Positions 49,831 to 58,981 of a DNA stretch of 64,000 bases are shown here, piece by piece. The position numbers were made by a program, and so were the translations under genes. This DNA comes from Listeria weihenstephanensis (GTDB taxonomy: Bacteria; Bacillota; Bacilli; Lactobacillales; Listeriaceae), in the NCBI RefSeq assembly GCF_003534205.1, contig NZ_CP011102.1, forward strand, positions 3,050,036-3,114,035, written 5' to 3'. The notes beneath the pieces are model-generated. The model worked only from the letters and a program-made list of their open reading frames with translations, had not been told where the DNA came from and searched no databases. The number at the start of each line of letters is the position of its first letter. Position 1 is the first letter of the stretch.

Positions 49831-52431
49831 TTAAATTTTGAGTCGTAGCGTTATGGCGTCGTAAGAAGGAATTGTAAATTCAGATTCAACAATCACTTCT
49901 TCTACCGCGTTTACTACTTCGATGTTTTCAGTTGCAATACATGATAAATCTAGTTTTTGTGGTGCGCTAGTTGGGTTTTCAAACCTGACGATGTATTTAT
50001 CTGCTTGGTAATACGACGGATAACACGCGGAAACTAGATATTCTTTTGGTACATTTATTAATTCGAGTGTCCGCGGTAATCCTAATTTACGCTCTGTTTT
50101 TTGAATTTTATTGTCCAAACGGTGTAAAAAATGATTGAAAGGTTGGCATTGATAGGATATGGTCGTTTCGTTGAATTCTCTGCTCCGTAGCGCCGTTTCG
50201 TGCTCATCAAAGGATTTCTCGCCTAAGTAGATGGCAAGTGAGAATGTGTGTTGACCAATCAACTGCGCACCTTCTGTTGGAATCAGAACATGGCCTTTTT
50301 TCGTTGTATCACCGGATGCGCGACCTGGACGGTAGGCTAAGTCTGGTTTGCCGAGTTGTCCTGTTGTCGCGAGTAAGGTCAAGGCTAAATGGCTGTCTAA
50401 TTGTTGATATTCCTTAATTCCTCGAGTGAAAATGGTACAACTCTTAGCCTCATTTGATAGCGTGACACTTTGTTCTAACGGCTCAATATCGATCGGCATC
50501 TCGCTATACGTTTCTTGCCAGTTAGCAGGCACGCCAGGCGTTCTCTCGATATAGCCGAACGGTAGCGACGCCATATTAGCCGTTGCCTCGACACCCGTAT
50601 TCACTTTTAGACGCAAGCGATGACTTTGAATCTGATTGTCGACCTCTACCTCACAACGCAACAACTCGCTACCTTTTCCAAGCTCCAAGGTCATTTTCAC
50701 GGTAAGCTCGCCTTGTTTACCATCCGTTAATCGGTCTTCCAAATCAAACGGTAAAATAGTTACTCCTGTTAAAATGAGTTGCTCCACTTCGCGCGATTTC
50801 TCTATGATCGCTTTTGTAAATGTGAGGTTTCGCTTCATGTCGCCAGCAAGTGGTGAATAATCATACGTATCACCAGCATTAGCGGTATTTTCAAGTTGAA
50901 TAAAGTTCGTTTTCTTGTCTCCGTTCGGCGTTTCTAACGTGAGGTCACCATTTTTAAACACGATACTATAAAATTCATTCTTAATTTCCGCTTCATTCGT
51001 GTGCACCATTCCTTCAAGTTCTACATCGCTTTCTTCAAAACAAACCACGCGATAACCAAGGCCCGGGAGCTGCGTTTTTAGCCTAATTTGCAACACGTAA
51101 TAACCAGGTTCTTCAATGAATCGATTCCCAGCTGGTGTTTCTTCCAGAACATTCTCTCTAGATTCGATATATTGCTCTTTGATAATCGTCGCATCTGGAT
51201 GTTCTGGGAAACAGATCTGCTTGTTTTTCGTAACGACTTGGATTTCTTTATAGCCGTCAAAAACGCTTAATTCTGTGTTAAAAATGATAATTTCGTTCGG
51301 CGCCAGCGCTAAATCATCCGCGATTTTCTTAACAATCGTGTTTTCGATACTGTCACATAATTCGTCGGCCTCTTTCATCCGATGCAAAATGTCCTCGGCA
51401 ACTGGATCGGAAACGCATCCTGCTAAACTATCATGTGCTTGGCCTTCGAGCAGCTTTTTCCACGTATGCATGAGTAATCGTTCGCTCATCGGGATACCAG
51501 ACGCTTTTGCGATAACGAGAAGCGGCTCAATACGGGTGAGTAATTTTTGTTCTAATTCTGCGCTTTTTAGCTTGATATTCATGCGGCTCGATCCGATTGT
51601 TTTATGCACGCGGGCTAAAACGGGACTTCTGAATTCACCACGGAACGTTTCCAAATCAGGCAGTGTTTTGACGTATTCGATAAAATCTTGATAGGTGCTC
51701 AGTTCGTACGAGTGGCCCCCCATCTCGTTTATCTCGGCTAGCTTATCGGCAAAATTGAAAATAATGTTCAGCTGATCGTTTCCAGATGGAATCAGCACTT
51801 CTTTTGTCTGGCTGTATTTACTGATGAAATCAATCGCGGGGTCAAGACGCCCATCGACATACGCCGTCGTTGGCTCAAGCAGCATTCCCGTTCCATACCC
51901 TTGCGGCAAATTAATCGCATAAAGCTCTGCGGAATTGCCCAGCCCCTGCCATTTAAAATACGGAGAGTTCACTTGTTGTCCAAGATGAATCCCGCGCCAG
52001 AAAATGATGTTATCAAAGCCCGCCTGAGCAAGCAATGTCGGCATTTGCGCGTTAAATCCGAATGTATCTGGCAAATAACCAATTTTCATGTAATCGCCAT
52101 ATTTTTTACTATCAAAAATACCAATCATCGCGTTCCGTAAAATTGATTCACCGTGTGCGAAAAACGCATCTGTTTGCGTGAACCACGGACCGATAAATAA
52201 TTGTTTGTCCGCAATCAGCTTTTTAATATCCGTCATTTTTTCAGGATATAGCGCGACGTAATCGTCCAAAATCGAGAGTTGACCGTCCAATACGAAATTT
52301 GCCTCTGGGTGCTTTTGCAATTCCTCGATAACTTCTGTGAAAAGTTGTTCGCTTAACACCAGCGCATCGGCGGACGTGAAATACCATTCCCGATCCCAAT
52401 GCGTATGATTCACAATATGTGCTTTAACCAT
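49831..52431 (-). CDS. Alpha-mannosidase, glycoside hydrolase family 38
   Basis: 866 residues. N-terminal catalytic metal site HTHWDREWYF (about 9-18); nucleophile Asp in GYLPDTFGFNAQMP (about 112-125); third metal region MHTWKKLLEGQAHDSLAGC with His (about 320-338). The middle helical and C-terminal beta-sandwich domains are complete. The gene lies 15 bp downstream of a fructose-family PTS EIIC, so it probably hydrolyses an imported phosphorylated mannoside; E. coli MngA/MngB (mannosylglycerate) is the closest known arrangement. Cytoplasmic, no signal peptide. Confidence 0.93.
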   Translation of the reverse strand: MVKAHIVNHTHWDREWYFTSADALVLSEQLFTEVIEELQKHPEANFVLDGQLSILDDYVALYPEKMTDIKKLIADKQLFIGPWFTQTDAFFAHGESILRNAMIGIFDSKKYGDYMKIGYLPDTFGFNAQMPTLLAQAGFDNIIFWRGIHLGQQVNSPYFKWQGLGNSAELYAINLPQGYGTGMLLEPTTAYVDGRLDPAIDFISKYSQTKEVLIPSGNDQLNIIFNFADKLAEINEMGGHSYELSTYQDFIEYVKTLPDLETFRGEFRSPVLARVHKTIGSSRMNIKLKSAELEQKLLTRIEPLLVIAKASGIPMSERLLMHTWKKLLEGQAHDSLAGCVSDPVAEDILHRMKEADELCDSIENTIVKKIADDLALAPNEIIIFNTELSVFDGYKEIQVVTKNKQICFPEHPDATIIKEQYIESRENVLEETPAGNRFIEEPGYYVLQIRLKTQLPGLGYRVVCFEESDVELEGMVHTNEAEIKNEFYSIVFKNGDLTLETPNGDKKTNFIQLENTANAGDTYDYSPLAGDMKRNLTFTKAIIEKSREVEQLILTGVTILPFDLEDRLTDGKQGELTVKMTLELGKGSELLRCEVEVDNQIQSHRLRLKVNTGVEATANMASLPFGYIERTPGVPANWQETYSEMPIDIEPLEQSVTLSNEAKSCTIFTRGIKEYQQLDSHLALTLLATTGQLGKPDLAYRPGRASGDTTKKGHVLIPTEGAQLIGQHTFSLAIYLGEKSFDEHETALRSREFNETTISYQCQPFNHFLHRLDNKIQKTERKLGLPRTLELINVPKEYLVSACYPSYYQADKYIVRFENPTSAPQKLDLSCIATENIEVVNAVEEVIVESEFTIPSYDAITLRLKI

Positions 52432-52446
52432 AATTACCTCCGTTTT

Positions 52447-53553
52447 TTAAGCTTCCCATTCTGCTTCATCAAAATCTTCTTCTTCGATGGTATACGATTC
52501 TTCTTGACCAGCGCTATCTTTACGTAACGCCACTGATATTCCTGCTACGACGAACGTTCCAACCGCGATTGCTAAAATGTAGAACCACCAGTTTTGCACG
52601 GTGAACCAGCCATAAAAACCGCTGATTGGTGCTTGGTTAATTGCGCCAAGTCCTACTGCGAGTGCGCCACCGATTGCCGAACCTATCACGGTTGCCGGAA
52701 TGACTTTTAGCGGGGATTCTACAGCGAACGGAATCGCGCCTTCGCTAATACCAACGAGTCCCATGATTAATGATGATTTCCCAGCTTCGCGCATTTCGGT
52801 GTTGTATTTTCGTCTAGCGATCAATGTTGCCAACCCCAGACCTAGTGGGGGAATAATAATCGCGACTTGTGCGGCAGTATTCGGAGCATAAATTCCACTC
52901 GTCAAAAGTGCCATCGCGGTCGTAACTGCGGCTTTATTTACTGGTCCGCCTAAGTCAAACCCAACCATCGCGCCAATAATTGCCGCCATCAAAATTTGGT
53001 TCGTTCCTGACATGCCGTTTAACCAAGTTTCAAGCGCTTTATTCAAGTCGGCAAACGGAATTCCGACGACATAATTTATAATGAGTACAGTAATGAGCGT
53101 CCCAAAAACAGGTACTAAAAAGACGGGCACAATCGATGCTGCTGATTTTGGTAATTTAACATGTTTCTTGATCAATAGACATGCGTAACCTGCGATCAAA
53201 CCTGCCGCAAGAGCACCAAGGAATCCTGCGCCAATATCACGGGCCAACAAACCACCGACAAGTCCTGGTGCGATGCCGAGCTTATCCGAAATCGAATAGG
53301 CGATAAACGCTGCAATGACAGGGAACATCATGCCAAGTGCCAGGCCACCAAAACCATCTAAACTGTGCAGCAGCGAAATAATACCGTTCGTACTATCTGC
53401 ATATTTCGGATCCCAAATGTCCGTAATTCCGTAAAATGAACCACCAACACGCGCAATCGCCATGATCACCGCACCCGCAATAACGAGTGGAATCATATAT
53501 GAAATACCTGTTAAAACGTGTTTTTTAAGCTCGCTCCCAATTTTTCTAAACAT
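52447..53553 (-). CDS. PTS fructose-family EIIC permease
   Basis: 368 residues, about nine membrane helices, with GFDLGGPVNKAA (about 197) and the conserved substrate segment EGAIPFAVESPLKVIPA (about 269). It transports and phosphorylates the sugar together with the separate EIIB and EIIA encoded just upstream. The C-terminus is acidic (YTIEEEDFDEAEWEA). ATG after GGGGGAAA. Confidence 0.92.
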   Translation of the reverse strand: MFRKIGSELKKHVLTGISYMIPLVIAGAVIMAIARVGGSFYGITDIWDPKYADSTNGIISLLHSLDGFGGLALGMMFPVIAAFIAYSISDKLGIAPGLVGGLLARDIGAGFLGALAAGLIAGYACLLIKKHVKLPKSAASIVPVFLVPVFGTLITVLIINYVVGIPFADLNKALETWLNGMSGTNQILMAAIIGAMVGFDLGGPVNKAAVTTAMALLTSGIYAPNTAAQVAIIIPPLGLGLATLIARRKYNTEMREAGKSSLIMGLVGISEGAIPFAVESPLKVIPATVIGSAIGGALAVGLGAINQAPISGFYGWFTVQNWWFYILAIAVGTFVVAGISVALRKDSAGQEESYTIEEEDFDEAEWEA

Positions 53554-53565
53554 AGTCGTTTCCCC

Positions 53566-53886
53566 CTATTTCTCATCGATTAGTTTCAGTGCTTCGTTAA
53601 TCACTTTTTCAGCGTCTTTAATCGGCGCGCTTACAGGAACTTCTAGAATCGTTTTCCCGGCAAAACGCTCGCTATTTCTCACTTTCGTATCCACTGCAAA
53701 AATCACAACTTCACCGATATTTACGTCTTTTTCGGTCAGTTCATTCTCGATTCCAGTCGCGCCTTGCGTTTCCACCTTAATTAAGTCGCCCATTTTCTTC
53801 GCGCCTTTTTTGAGTGCTTGTGCTGCCATATACGTGTGGGCTACACCTGTTGCACATGCGGTTACTGCGATTATTTTACGTTTCAT
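53566..53886 (-). CDS. PTS fructose-family EIIB
   Basis: 106 residues; phospho-Cys in AVTACATGVAHTYMA (Cys about 11). Overlaps the EIIA gene by 4 bp (ATGA) and precedes EIIC by 12 bp. Confidence 0.93.
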   Translation of the reverse strand: MKRKIIAVTACATGVAHTYMAAQALKKGAKKMGDLIKVETQGATGIENELTEKDVNIGEVVIFAVDTKVRNSERFAGKTILEVPVSAPIKDAEKVINEALKLIDEK

Positions 53887-54347
53887 ACTCCTACCACTCC
53901 TTCGTTTAAAATACGGATTACTTCTTCTTTATCTCGCGTTTCCTTCAACCCAGCGACAATATCGTCATCCATAAGCTTCGTCGCGATTTCAGCTAGAATT
54001 TTCAAATGGGCATCGGTTTTATCGGAATCGCTGATGGCAAGTAGGAAAATCATGTTTACCGGCTCGTCATCAAGCGACTCCCATTCAATCTGGTTTTTCG
54101 TGCGGGCAAAAACAATCGCCGAATGCTTCACGCTATCGCTCTTACCGTGCGGAATCGCGATATTATTCCCAATCCCTGTCGTCGCGTGCGTTTCCCGATC
54201 CAAAACAGCTTGGATGTAGGCCTCTTTGTCCGCAAGAATTCCCTTCGAATCCAGAATCTCCGCCATTTCTCGAATCGCTGTTTCCTTCGTTGTCGCTTCT
54301 AAATCGAATACGACGAGTTCCTTTGTCAAAATATCCTTTACTTCCAT
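53883..54347 (-). CDS. PTS fructose-family EIIA
   Basis: 154 residues; phospho-His in NIAIPHGKSD (about 67), preceded by RETHATTGIGN. Its ATG overlaps the TAA of the regulator by one base. EIIA, EIIB and EIIC are separate here, whereas they are fused in the E. coli mannosylglycerate transporter. Confidence 0.93.
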   Translation of the reverse strand: MEVKDILTKELVVFDLEATTKETAIREMAEILDSKGILADKEAYIQAVLDRETHATTGIGNNIAIPHGKSDSVKHSAIVFARTKNQIEWESLDDEPVNMIFLLAISDSDKTDAHLKILAEIATKLMDDDIVAGLKETRDKEEVIRILNEGVVGV

Positions 54348-56308
54348 TACATCCCATCCTTTATTAAATGTTCATATATTTCTTTAGAGGTCCGAAGCGT
54401 CGCCAGCTTTTCCAACCACTTTTTATTATCAATATAATTGTAAAATTGCTCGTATACCGCGTCTAAATTCAAACCGTTATTCTCCGTCAGCGCGATGAAA
54501 AATACTTTATCCACGTCCACAAGTCCCCATTTCACTGGTTTCTTAAGTGTCGCAATAACAATCGCGGATTCCTTGATCAGTGCCGGATCTGCATGCGGCG
54601 TCGCCAACTCGTCAAACGACGTGAACGACAATTCCTCCCGCAAAAGCGCGCTCTGAACGATGCCTGGCTTTGCAATATCCCGCGCAATCAGCATCTCACC
54701 AATCTCGGTAATCACCGCCTCCATCGACGTAACGTCAAGCTCTGCCAAAATATGTTCTGGCTGGATTAAATCTAAAAATGGCTGGCTCACGGTCTTCTTT
54801 TGCCGCTTCAACTTTTCCATATGTCGCTCCACTTGTTGCAAATCATCTTTACTCATCATCGGGCTCACCACAATACTTGGCACCGTTTCCAGTTCGAGAT
54901 AAATCGTGCTAATCACAAGGTCAACATCGATATTCGACTCCATCATCGCTTGCACGGATAGGATTTTTTCAATCTGAATCATCGGGAAATATTTCTTAAT
55001 TCTGGCGGCAAGTAACCTCGACGAACCTAGGCCAGTACTGCACACAAGCACCACACGAATTGGATCAGGGAAGAAACGCATTCGCTCGTGATACGCCTCG
55101 AAATGAAGCGCGATATACGCCGTTTCATCTTCATTCACTTGCACCTCGTATTTCGCCTCCACCTCCGTTTTCAAATACAGCGCTTCCTCAAATGCCCGCG
55201 GGAAGTTTTGCTTAATTTTACTAAGGTACGGATTTTTAAAATTCATGCCGAATTGCAATCGATTAATCGCCGACTTTATGTGTGTCGCCAAACCTTCTAG
55301 CAGCTCCTGATCATACTCCGTTTCCGCCAAACATCCCGTCACAAATTCCGATACATCATCTTGAGGCTGGACTTGATTACTGAGAAAACTGTTATTCCGT
55401 TGATTGTAAGCCGCTGCGAGGTGAATCTGAATATAGCCAATTTCAAAATCTGGAATCGTTATACCCAGCTGATTTTCAAGCATATCAACGAGCGTTTCGG
55501 TATTTTTTTGTTGGGAATCCAGCGCATCTTTTATGAGACCGTCCACCTGATCTCGTACATACTCTTTTTTGCGAATCCGTTCCACCGCAATGGCTAGATG
55601 AATCACGATTGACTGAAAAGCATAGTCGGTAAACGCGAAATCATATGTTTCGCTGAACTCGCGCACAATCGAAATAATTTCTTTTAGACCCTCTTTTGGA
55701 AAAATTCCAGTCACGTCCGCTTGAATCGTATCGAAAGCTTGGAGCACTTTCTCGCCTTCTTGTTTCAAATACCAATTGTTGCCCCAGAAATTACGGATAA
55801 ATTTCGAGGTCAAGGTGCGCTTTTCTTGCTCATTAACGAGAAGCTTCATGCCTTTACTTGGCTTTTTATAAAGTTTGACGCCCTCTTTCTCAAGCATTTT
55901 CGTCACTTCAATCATGTCTTTCTCAATCGTTCCACGGCTAATGTAAAGCGCTTCGGAAAGTTCTTGAATCGTCACGTAATCGCTTGCTTTTAGTAGCGTG
56001 CTGAAGATGTAGATGACGCGCTCTTCTTTGGTGGACGGAACGAGACTCACTTGGTTGCCTAGAAAACGAGTGACTTGCGCCAAGCCTTCGCTATCTCCAT
56101 CAATATAAACGCCGACTTTCGGTTTACGCACGACCGTCATGCCAAATTCTTTTAGGAACTGATCGATTTCTTTCAATGAATTGGATACTGTTTTTTCAGA
56201 GAGACTTAAGTGATCCGCAATATCTCCCACGCGTGTCTGGCCTGCTTTCATTAAAAACTGAATGATATTCTTTTCGCGATTTGCAATCATTTTCGTTACC
56301 GCTTTCAT
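54347..56308 (-). CDS. PRD-containing transcriptional regulator with EIIB and EIIA domains
   Basis: 653-residue BglG/MtlR-type activator. HTH at about 15-60, Mga-type HTH at about 90-150, PRD1 (about 175-290, with IVIHLAIAVERI and GYIQIHLAAAY), PRD2 (about 300-410, with GLATHIKSAINRL and YIALHFEAYHERM), EIIB(Gat)-like (about 415-500, VLVCSTGLGSSR), and a C-terminal EIIA (about 520-650, ELATPHADP). Activity should depend on phosphorylation by HPr and the adjacent PTS. First gene of the leftward operon regulator-EIIA-EIIB-EIIC-mannosidase. Confidence 0.92.
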   Translation of the reverse strand: MKAVTKMIANREKNIIQFLMKAGQTRVGDIADHLSLSEKTVSNSLKEIDQFLKEFGMTVVRKPKVGVYIDGDSEGLAQVTRFLGNQVSLVPSTKEERVIYIFSTLLKASDYVTIQELSEALYISRGTIEKDMIEVTKMLEKEGVKLYKKPSKGMKLLVNEQEKRTLTSKFIRNFWGNNWYLKQEGEKVLQAFDTIQADVTGIFPKEGLKEIISIVREFSETYDFAFTDYAFQSIVIHLAIAVERIRKKEYVRDQVDGLIKDALDSQQKNTETLVDMLENQLGITIPDFEIGYIQIHLAAAYNQRNNSFLSNQVQPQDDVSEFVTGCLAETEYDQELLEGLATHIKSAINRLQFGMNFKNPYLSKIKQNFPRAFEEALYLKTEVEAKYEVQVNEDETAYIALHFEAYHERMRFFPDPIRVVLVCSTGLGSSRLLAARIKKYFPMIQIEKILSVQAMMESNIDVDLVISTIYLELETVPSIVVSPMMSKDDLQQVERHMEKLKRQKKTVSQPFLDLIQPEHILAELDVTSMEAVITEIGEMLIARDIAKPGIVQSALLREELSFTSFDELATPHADPALIKESAIVIATLKKPVKWGLVDVDKVFFIALTENNGLNLDAVYEQFYNYIDNKKWLEKLATLRTSKEIYEHLIKDGM

Positions 56309-56366
56309 TTCATATTTCCTTTCCCAGACCTTATTCTATTACAAAGCTACCTTACCGAAAACTACG

Positions 56367-56395
56367 AAAATTACCGCATTGAATACCGTAATTTT
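56367..56395. promoter_or_regulatory. 29-bp palindrome in the divergent promoter region
   Basis: Arms AAAATTAC and GTAATTTT with most inner positions also symmetric, between the PRD regulator (-) and a sugar permease (+). Probably an operator or activator site. Confidence 0.5.
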
Positions 56396-56465
56396 GGGAT
56401 ATTGCCGAGTCATCCTACGCATGATAAGTTTAAGTGGCATTATTAATGATGAGAGGAAGCTTATT

Positions 56466-57323
56466 ATGTTGATTTATTTTGTTGCCTTATTACCAGTTCT
56501 TGGTTGGGGTTTTATGCCCATCATTGCGAACTTACGAAAAAGCACCCCGGAGGAGCAGTTACTTGGGACATCGATTAGCGCGCTTGTATTCGCTTTTATT
56601 TTGTTTTGGATTGTGTCGCCCGAAATCACGATGGCCTCATTTATTGTCAGCTTCGTATCGGGTATTTTTTGGAGTTTTGGCCAATTACTGCAATTTAAAG
56701 GAATCGCCGCGTCGAATGTCGCCAAGGCGATGCCGATTTCCAATGGGACACAACTTGTTGGCGCTACACTATTTGCCGTCCTCATTTTCCACGAATGGCA
56801 GACGACGAGCGCTGTTGTGATTGGCATTTTTGCAGTGCTTATCATTTTGGTTGGGGTGGTAATGACCGGATTTCAAAAACGTGGGAATCAAATCAAGGAG
56901 TCAGTTTCCATTCATGTCTACGCTATCGTTATTCTATCTTCCTTCTTTTTAACGCTTTACGTCGTGACAAACCAGCTATTTCATGTGAGTGGTTTCGCTA
57001 TCATCTTACCACAAGCGATCGGAATGCTGACATGCGCCATTGGCATTAATTTAGCGAAAAAATCTGCCATTTCCCGCAAAAATGTGGCGTTCAATCTGTT
57101 GACTGGATTATCGTGGTCGATCGCGAATCTTGGTATGTTTCTGGCGACTGCCGTGCTTGGCGTCGCGACTAGTTTCTCGATTTCACAGGCTTGCGTGATT
57201 GTGGCGACGATTGGTGGGATTCTGATTTTCAAGCATAAAAAGAGCCCACTCGAGTGGACGTTTATTCTTTCGGGAGTTGGATTGATTATGGTTGGGGTTG
57301 TGTTGTTGAGTTTGTTGAAATAA
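56466..57323 (+). CDS. Glucose/ribose uptake permease, GRP family (second copy)
   Basis: 285 residues, about ten membrane helices, paralog of the permease at 16165-17013 (MLIYFVALLPVLGWGFMPII, SFVSGIFWSFGQLLQFKGI, AMPISNGTQLVGATLFAVL, GLSWSIANLGMFLAT). The ATG at 56466 follows AGAGGAAG; the open frame back to 56262 overlaps the regulator and is rejected. Divergent from the mannoside operon. It might import the sugar released there, but that is only suggested by position. Confidence 0.88.
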   Translation: MLIYFVALLPVLGWGFMPIIANLRKSTPEEQLLGTSISALVFAFILFWIVSPEITMASFIVSFVSGIFWSFGQLLQFKGIAASNVAKAMPISNGTQLVGATLFAVLIFHEWQTTSAVVIGIFAVLIILVGVVMTGFQKRGNQIKESVSIHVYAIVILSSFFLTLYVVTNQLFHVSGFAIILPQAIGMLTCAIGINLAKKSAISRKNVAFNLLTGLSWSIANLGMFLATAVLGVATSFSISQACVIVATIGGILIFKHKKSPLEWTFILSGVGLIMVGVVLLSLLK

Positions 57324-57340
57324 TACTTCCGATAAAATAT

Positions 57341-57395
57341 AAAACAGACAGTGTGAGTAGCGAATCTTAGTTCTGCTACTCACACCGTCTGTTTT
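57341..57395 (+). terminator. Strong terminator of the permease gene
   Basis: 20-bp stem (AAACAGAC, GTGTGAGTAGC and their complements) with flanking A and T runs. Confidence 0.92.
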
Positions 57396-57443
57396 CTGTA
57401 TCTACAATTGGATGCATCCATCATTATATTTTATCAACCTCTT

Positions 57444-57734
57444 TTAAAAAGGGCGAATGCTTGGCCGTAGTAAGCCTTCTGGATGAGCAGTTTTCCCAAT
57501 ATCGCTTAGCTTTCCAATTAATTTATTTTGTTCCTCATTAAAATGCAATTTCTGAGCAAAAGCTGTAAAATAAATAAATTTCACCAAGGGACCGATAAGC
57601 GCTATATTATCTTTAGAATCCTCATCTTTTAACTTGGCATAGACTTTGAGTAGCGCGTCTTTAACCTCTTTCATATCTGGTTGCTCTAGACTATTATAAA
57701 GTTCATGCACCAATTGCTTCGATCCTTGCTCCAT
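57444..57734 (-). CDS. Small helical protein, possible bacteriocin immunity protein
   Basis: 96 residues, all helical, no signal. MEQGSKQLVHELYNSLEQPD, then KDALLKVYAKLK and IALIGPLVKFIYFTAF resemble enterocin A-type immunity proteins (EntA_Immun), which sit under the membrane and protect against class IIa bacteriocins. Similarity is judged by eye and is moderate. No bacteriocin structural gene is beside it, so it would be an orphan immunity gene. ATG at 57734 after GAGGTG. Confidence 0.5.
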   Translation of the reverse strand: MEQGSKQLVHELYNSLEQPDMKEVKDALLKVYAKLKDEDSKDNIALIGPLVKFIYFTAFAQKLHFNEEQNKLIGKLSDIGKTAHPEGLLRPSIRPF

Positions 57735-57941
57735 TAACTGCACCTCATATACTCTTATTTGATAGCTTTAGGTCTATCTCCAACATGCGTATTCTCCAGC
57801 TCCAGACTACCATATCCTATTTAAGTTTTCTACCCGCTATATAATTTTTGCTCCTTTTATTCTTTGCTTTTTCACTACTTTGTCACAATAGAAAGTCTCT
57901 TTATATAGTTTGGTGCACTTTTTATACTTTGTTAATAGGTT

Positions 57942-58008
57942 TCCAAAAAATTTAATTATATTGGATGGAGTTGTGTTGATCAAACTTAACAACGACCACA
58001 AAAAATAA
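57942..58008 (+). pseudogene. C-terminal remnant of a small holin-like (type I) toxin
   Basis: An open stretch ending LIKLNNDHKK-stop at 58008 lies directly before the shared terminator, as in holin-like type I toxins, but no start codon with a ribosome site and no N-terminal hydrophobic part exist upstream. Interpreted as a decayed toxin opposite the RNA at 57998-58121. The left boundary is arbitrary. Confidence 0.35.
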
Positions 58009-58121
58009 CCATCCTCACTTCGGCAAGAGTCGATGGTTATTTTTATAACAATTCAATTCAGCCACCGTCTTTTTACGGAGCTACTACTAGGGAGTCATGT
58101 TAGCGCATGACTTCCTTTTCT
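57998..58121 (-). ncRNA. Candidate type I antitoxin-like RNA
   Basis: About 123 nt, started by a strong promoter (58129-58157). It contains hairpin GGAAGTCATG/CATGACTCC and ends at the perfect stem AAATAACCATC/GATGGTTATTT at 58001-58044 with T's. The layout matches antisense RNAs of holin-like toxin loci as I remember them. Confidence 0.5.
58001..58044. terminator. Bidirectional terminator of the decayed toxin/antitoxin pair
   Basis: Arms AAAAATAACCATC and GATGGTTATTTTT with inner CTC/GAG pairing. Confidence 0.88.
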
Positions 58122-58128
58122 TGTCCTC

Positions 58129-58157
58129 ATTATAGCATTTTTTGAAAATCTCGTCAA
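58129..58157 (-). promoter_or_regulatory. Strong promoter of the antitoxin-like RNA
   Basis: TTGACG (58152-58157), 17 bases, TATAAT (58129-58134). Confidence 0.8.
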
Positions 58158-58254
58158 AATTACTTCCTTTTCCCACGAAAAAACACCTCCTGTATCTTCT
58201 CAAGTAAGAGAGTTAACAAGTGATGCTTTTATCTATATTGGCTTGTTATTCAGA

Positions 58255-58626
58255 TCACCGCGGTGTGAAGTATGCGTATGATTTGTACGTTTGTTTATTG
58301 TGTTTTACAACGATTTCTACTTTGACTTTATAGCCTTTTGTTGCTGTACTGATGTTGAATTTTTTAGCGGTGCCAACTTTACCAGAGATGTAGGTTTTTT
58401 TCGATTTGTAAAAAATTGTACCTGTGTAGGCTGTGTTTTTAGGCACACCTGATACATTAAGAGTTACATTCGTGCGTTGTTTTGGTGTCGTTGTGCTTAG
58501 TGATACTTTGACTGGGTTCTTAACTGCGGCCTCTGCTTGGATGCTTGAAACGCCTGTAATTCCTGCTGAAACAGGTGAAAATACAACCAAAACTGCCATT
58601 AGAAATAACGCTATTTTATTTTTCAT
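58255..58626 (-). CDS. Small secreted protein of unknown function
   Basis: 123 residues with a classic signal peptide (about 1-33, IALFLMAVLVVFSPVSAG, cleavage near AEAAV). The mature part is a basic, Thr/Lys-rich beta-type domain (VKVSLSTTTPKQRTNVTLNVSG, ending KSYAYFTPR) and may be an Ig-like fold. I do not recognise the family. Flanked by the two toxin-antitoxin loci. Confidence 0.75.
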   Translation of the reverse strand: MKNKIALFLMAVLVVFSPVSAGITGVSSIQAEAAVKNPVKVSLSTTTPKQRTNVTLNVSGVPKNTAYTGTIFYKSKKTYISGKVGTAKKFNISTATKGYKVKVEIVVKHNKQTYKSYAYFTPR

Positions 58627-58796
58627 CGACGTGTTTCCCCTCTTTAATTAAGTATTATTTTCGACAAACCAATACATTACTTATATTACCATGATTATCG
58701 GTATTCTCAAAATTTAACTTCGATTGGAGGTACACAATTTTGTTTTTCAGTGATTTTTAATTTGTGTTCAACGCGAGAAAACACACTATGTTTCCA

Positions 58797-58805
58797 TGCT
58801 ATAGT
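58797..58805 (+). promoter_or_regulatory. Extended -10 promoter of the Fst-like toxin mRNA
   Basis: TGCTATAGT; no clear -35. Predicted start near 58812, followed by a 5' hairpin (CCAGA/TCTGG). Confidence 0.45.
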
Positions 58806-58860
58806 TGATAAGCCGTCTACCCCCAGACGAGTGTTACATCTGGAGGAAGGAGGTGTTATC

Positions 58861-58974
58861 ATGTATATCTTTTCTACAATTCTTGCTCCCATCATTGTTG
58901 GATGCGTCCTTGCTACCTTCAATTATTGGTTGGAGATGCGAAGCAAGAAGAAAAAACAAAAAAGTAGACGGTAA
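58861..58974 (+). CDS. Fst-family type I toxin peptide
   Basis: 37 residues: one membrane helix with the family signature ILAPIIVGCVLATFNYWLE and a very basic tail (RSKKKKQKSRR). Fst/PF13955 peptides from enterococcal par loci insert into the membrane and disturb envelope and nucleoid. A very strong AAGGAGG site lies 7 bases before the ATG. The direct repeat TCATGTATATCTTTT covers the start codon and recurs at 59033-59047 in the opposing RNA; both RNAs share the hairpin 58986-59019. Confidence 0.85.
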   Translation: MYIFSTILAPIIVGCVLATFNYWLEMRSKKKKQKSRR

Positions 58975-58981
58975 TCCGACC

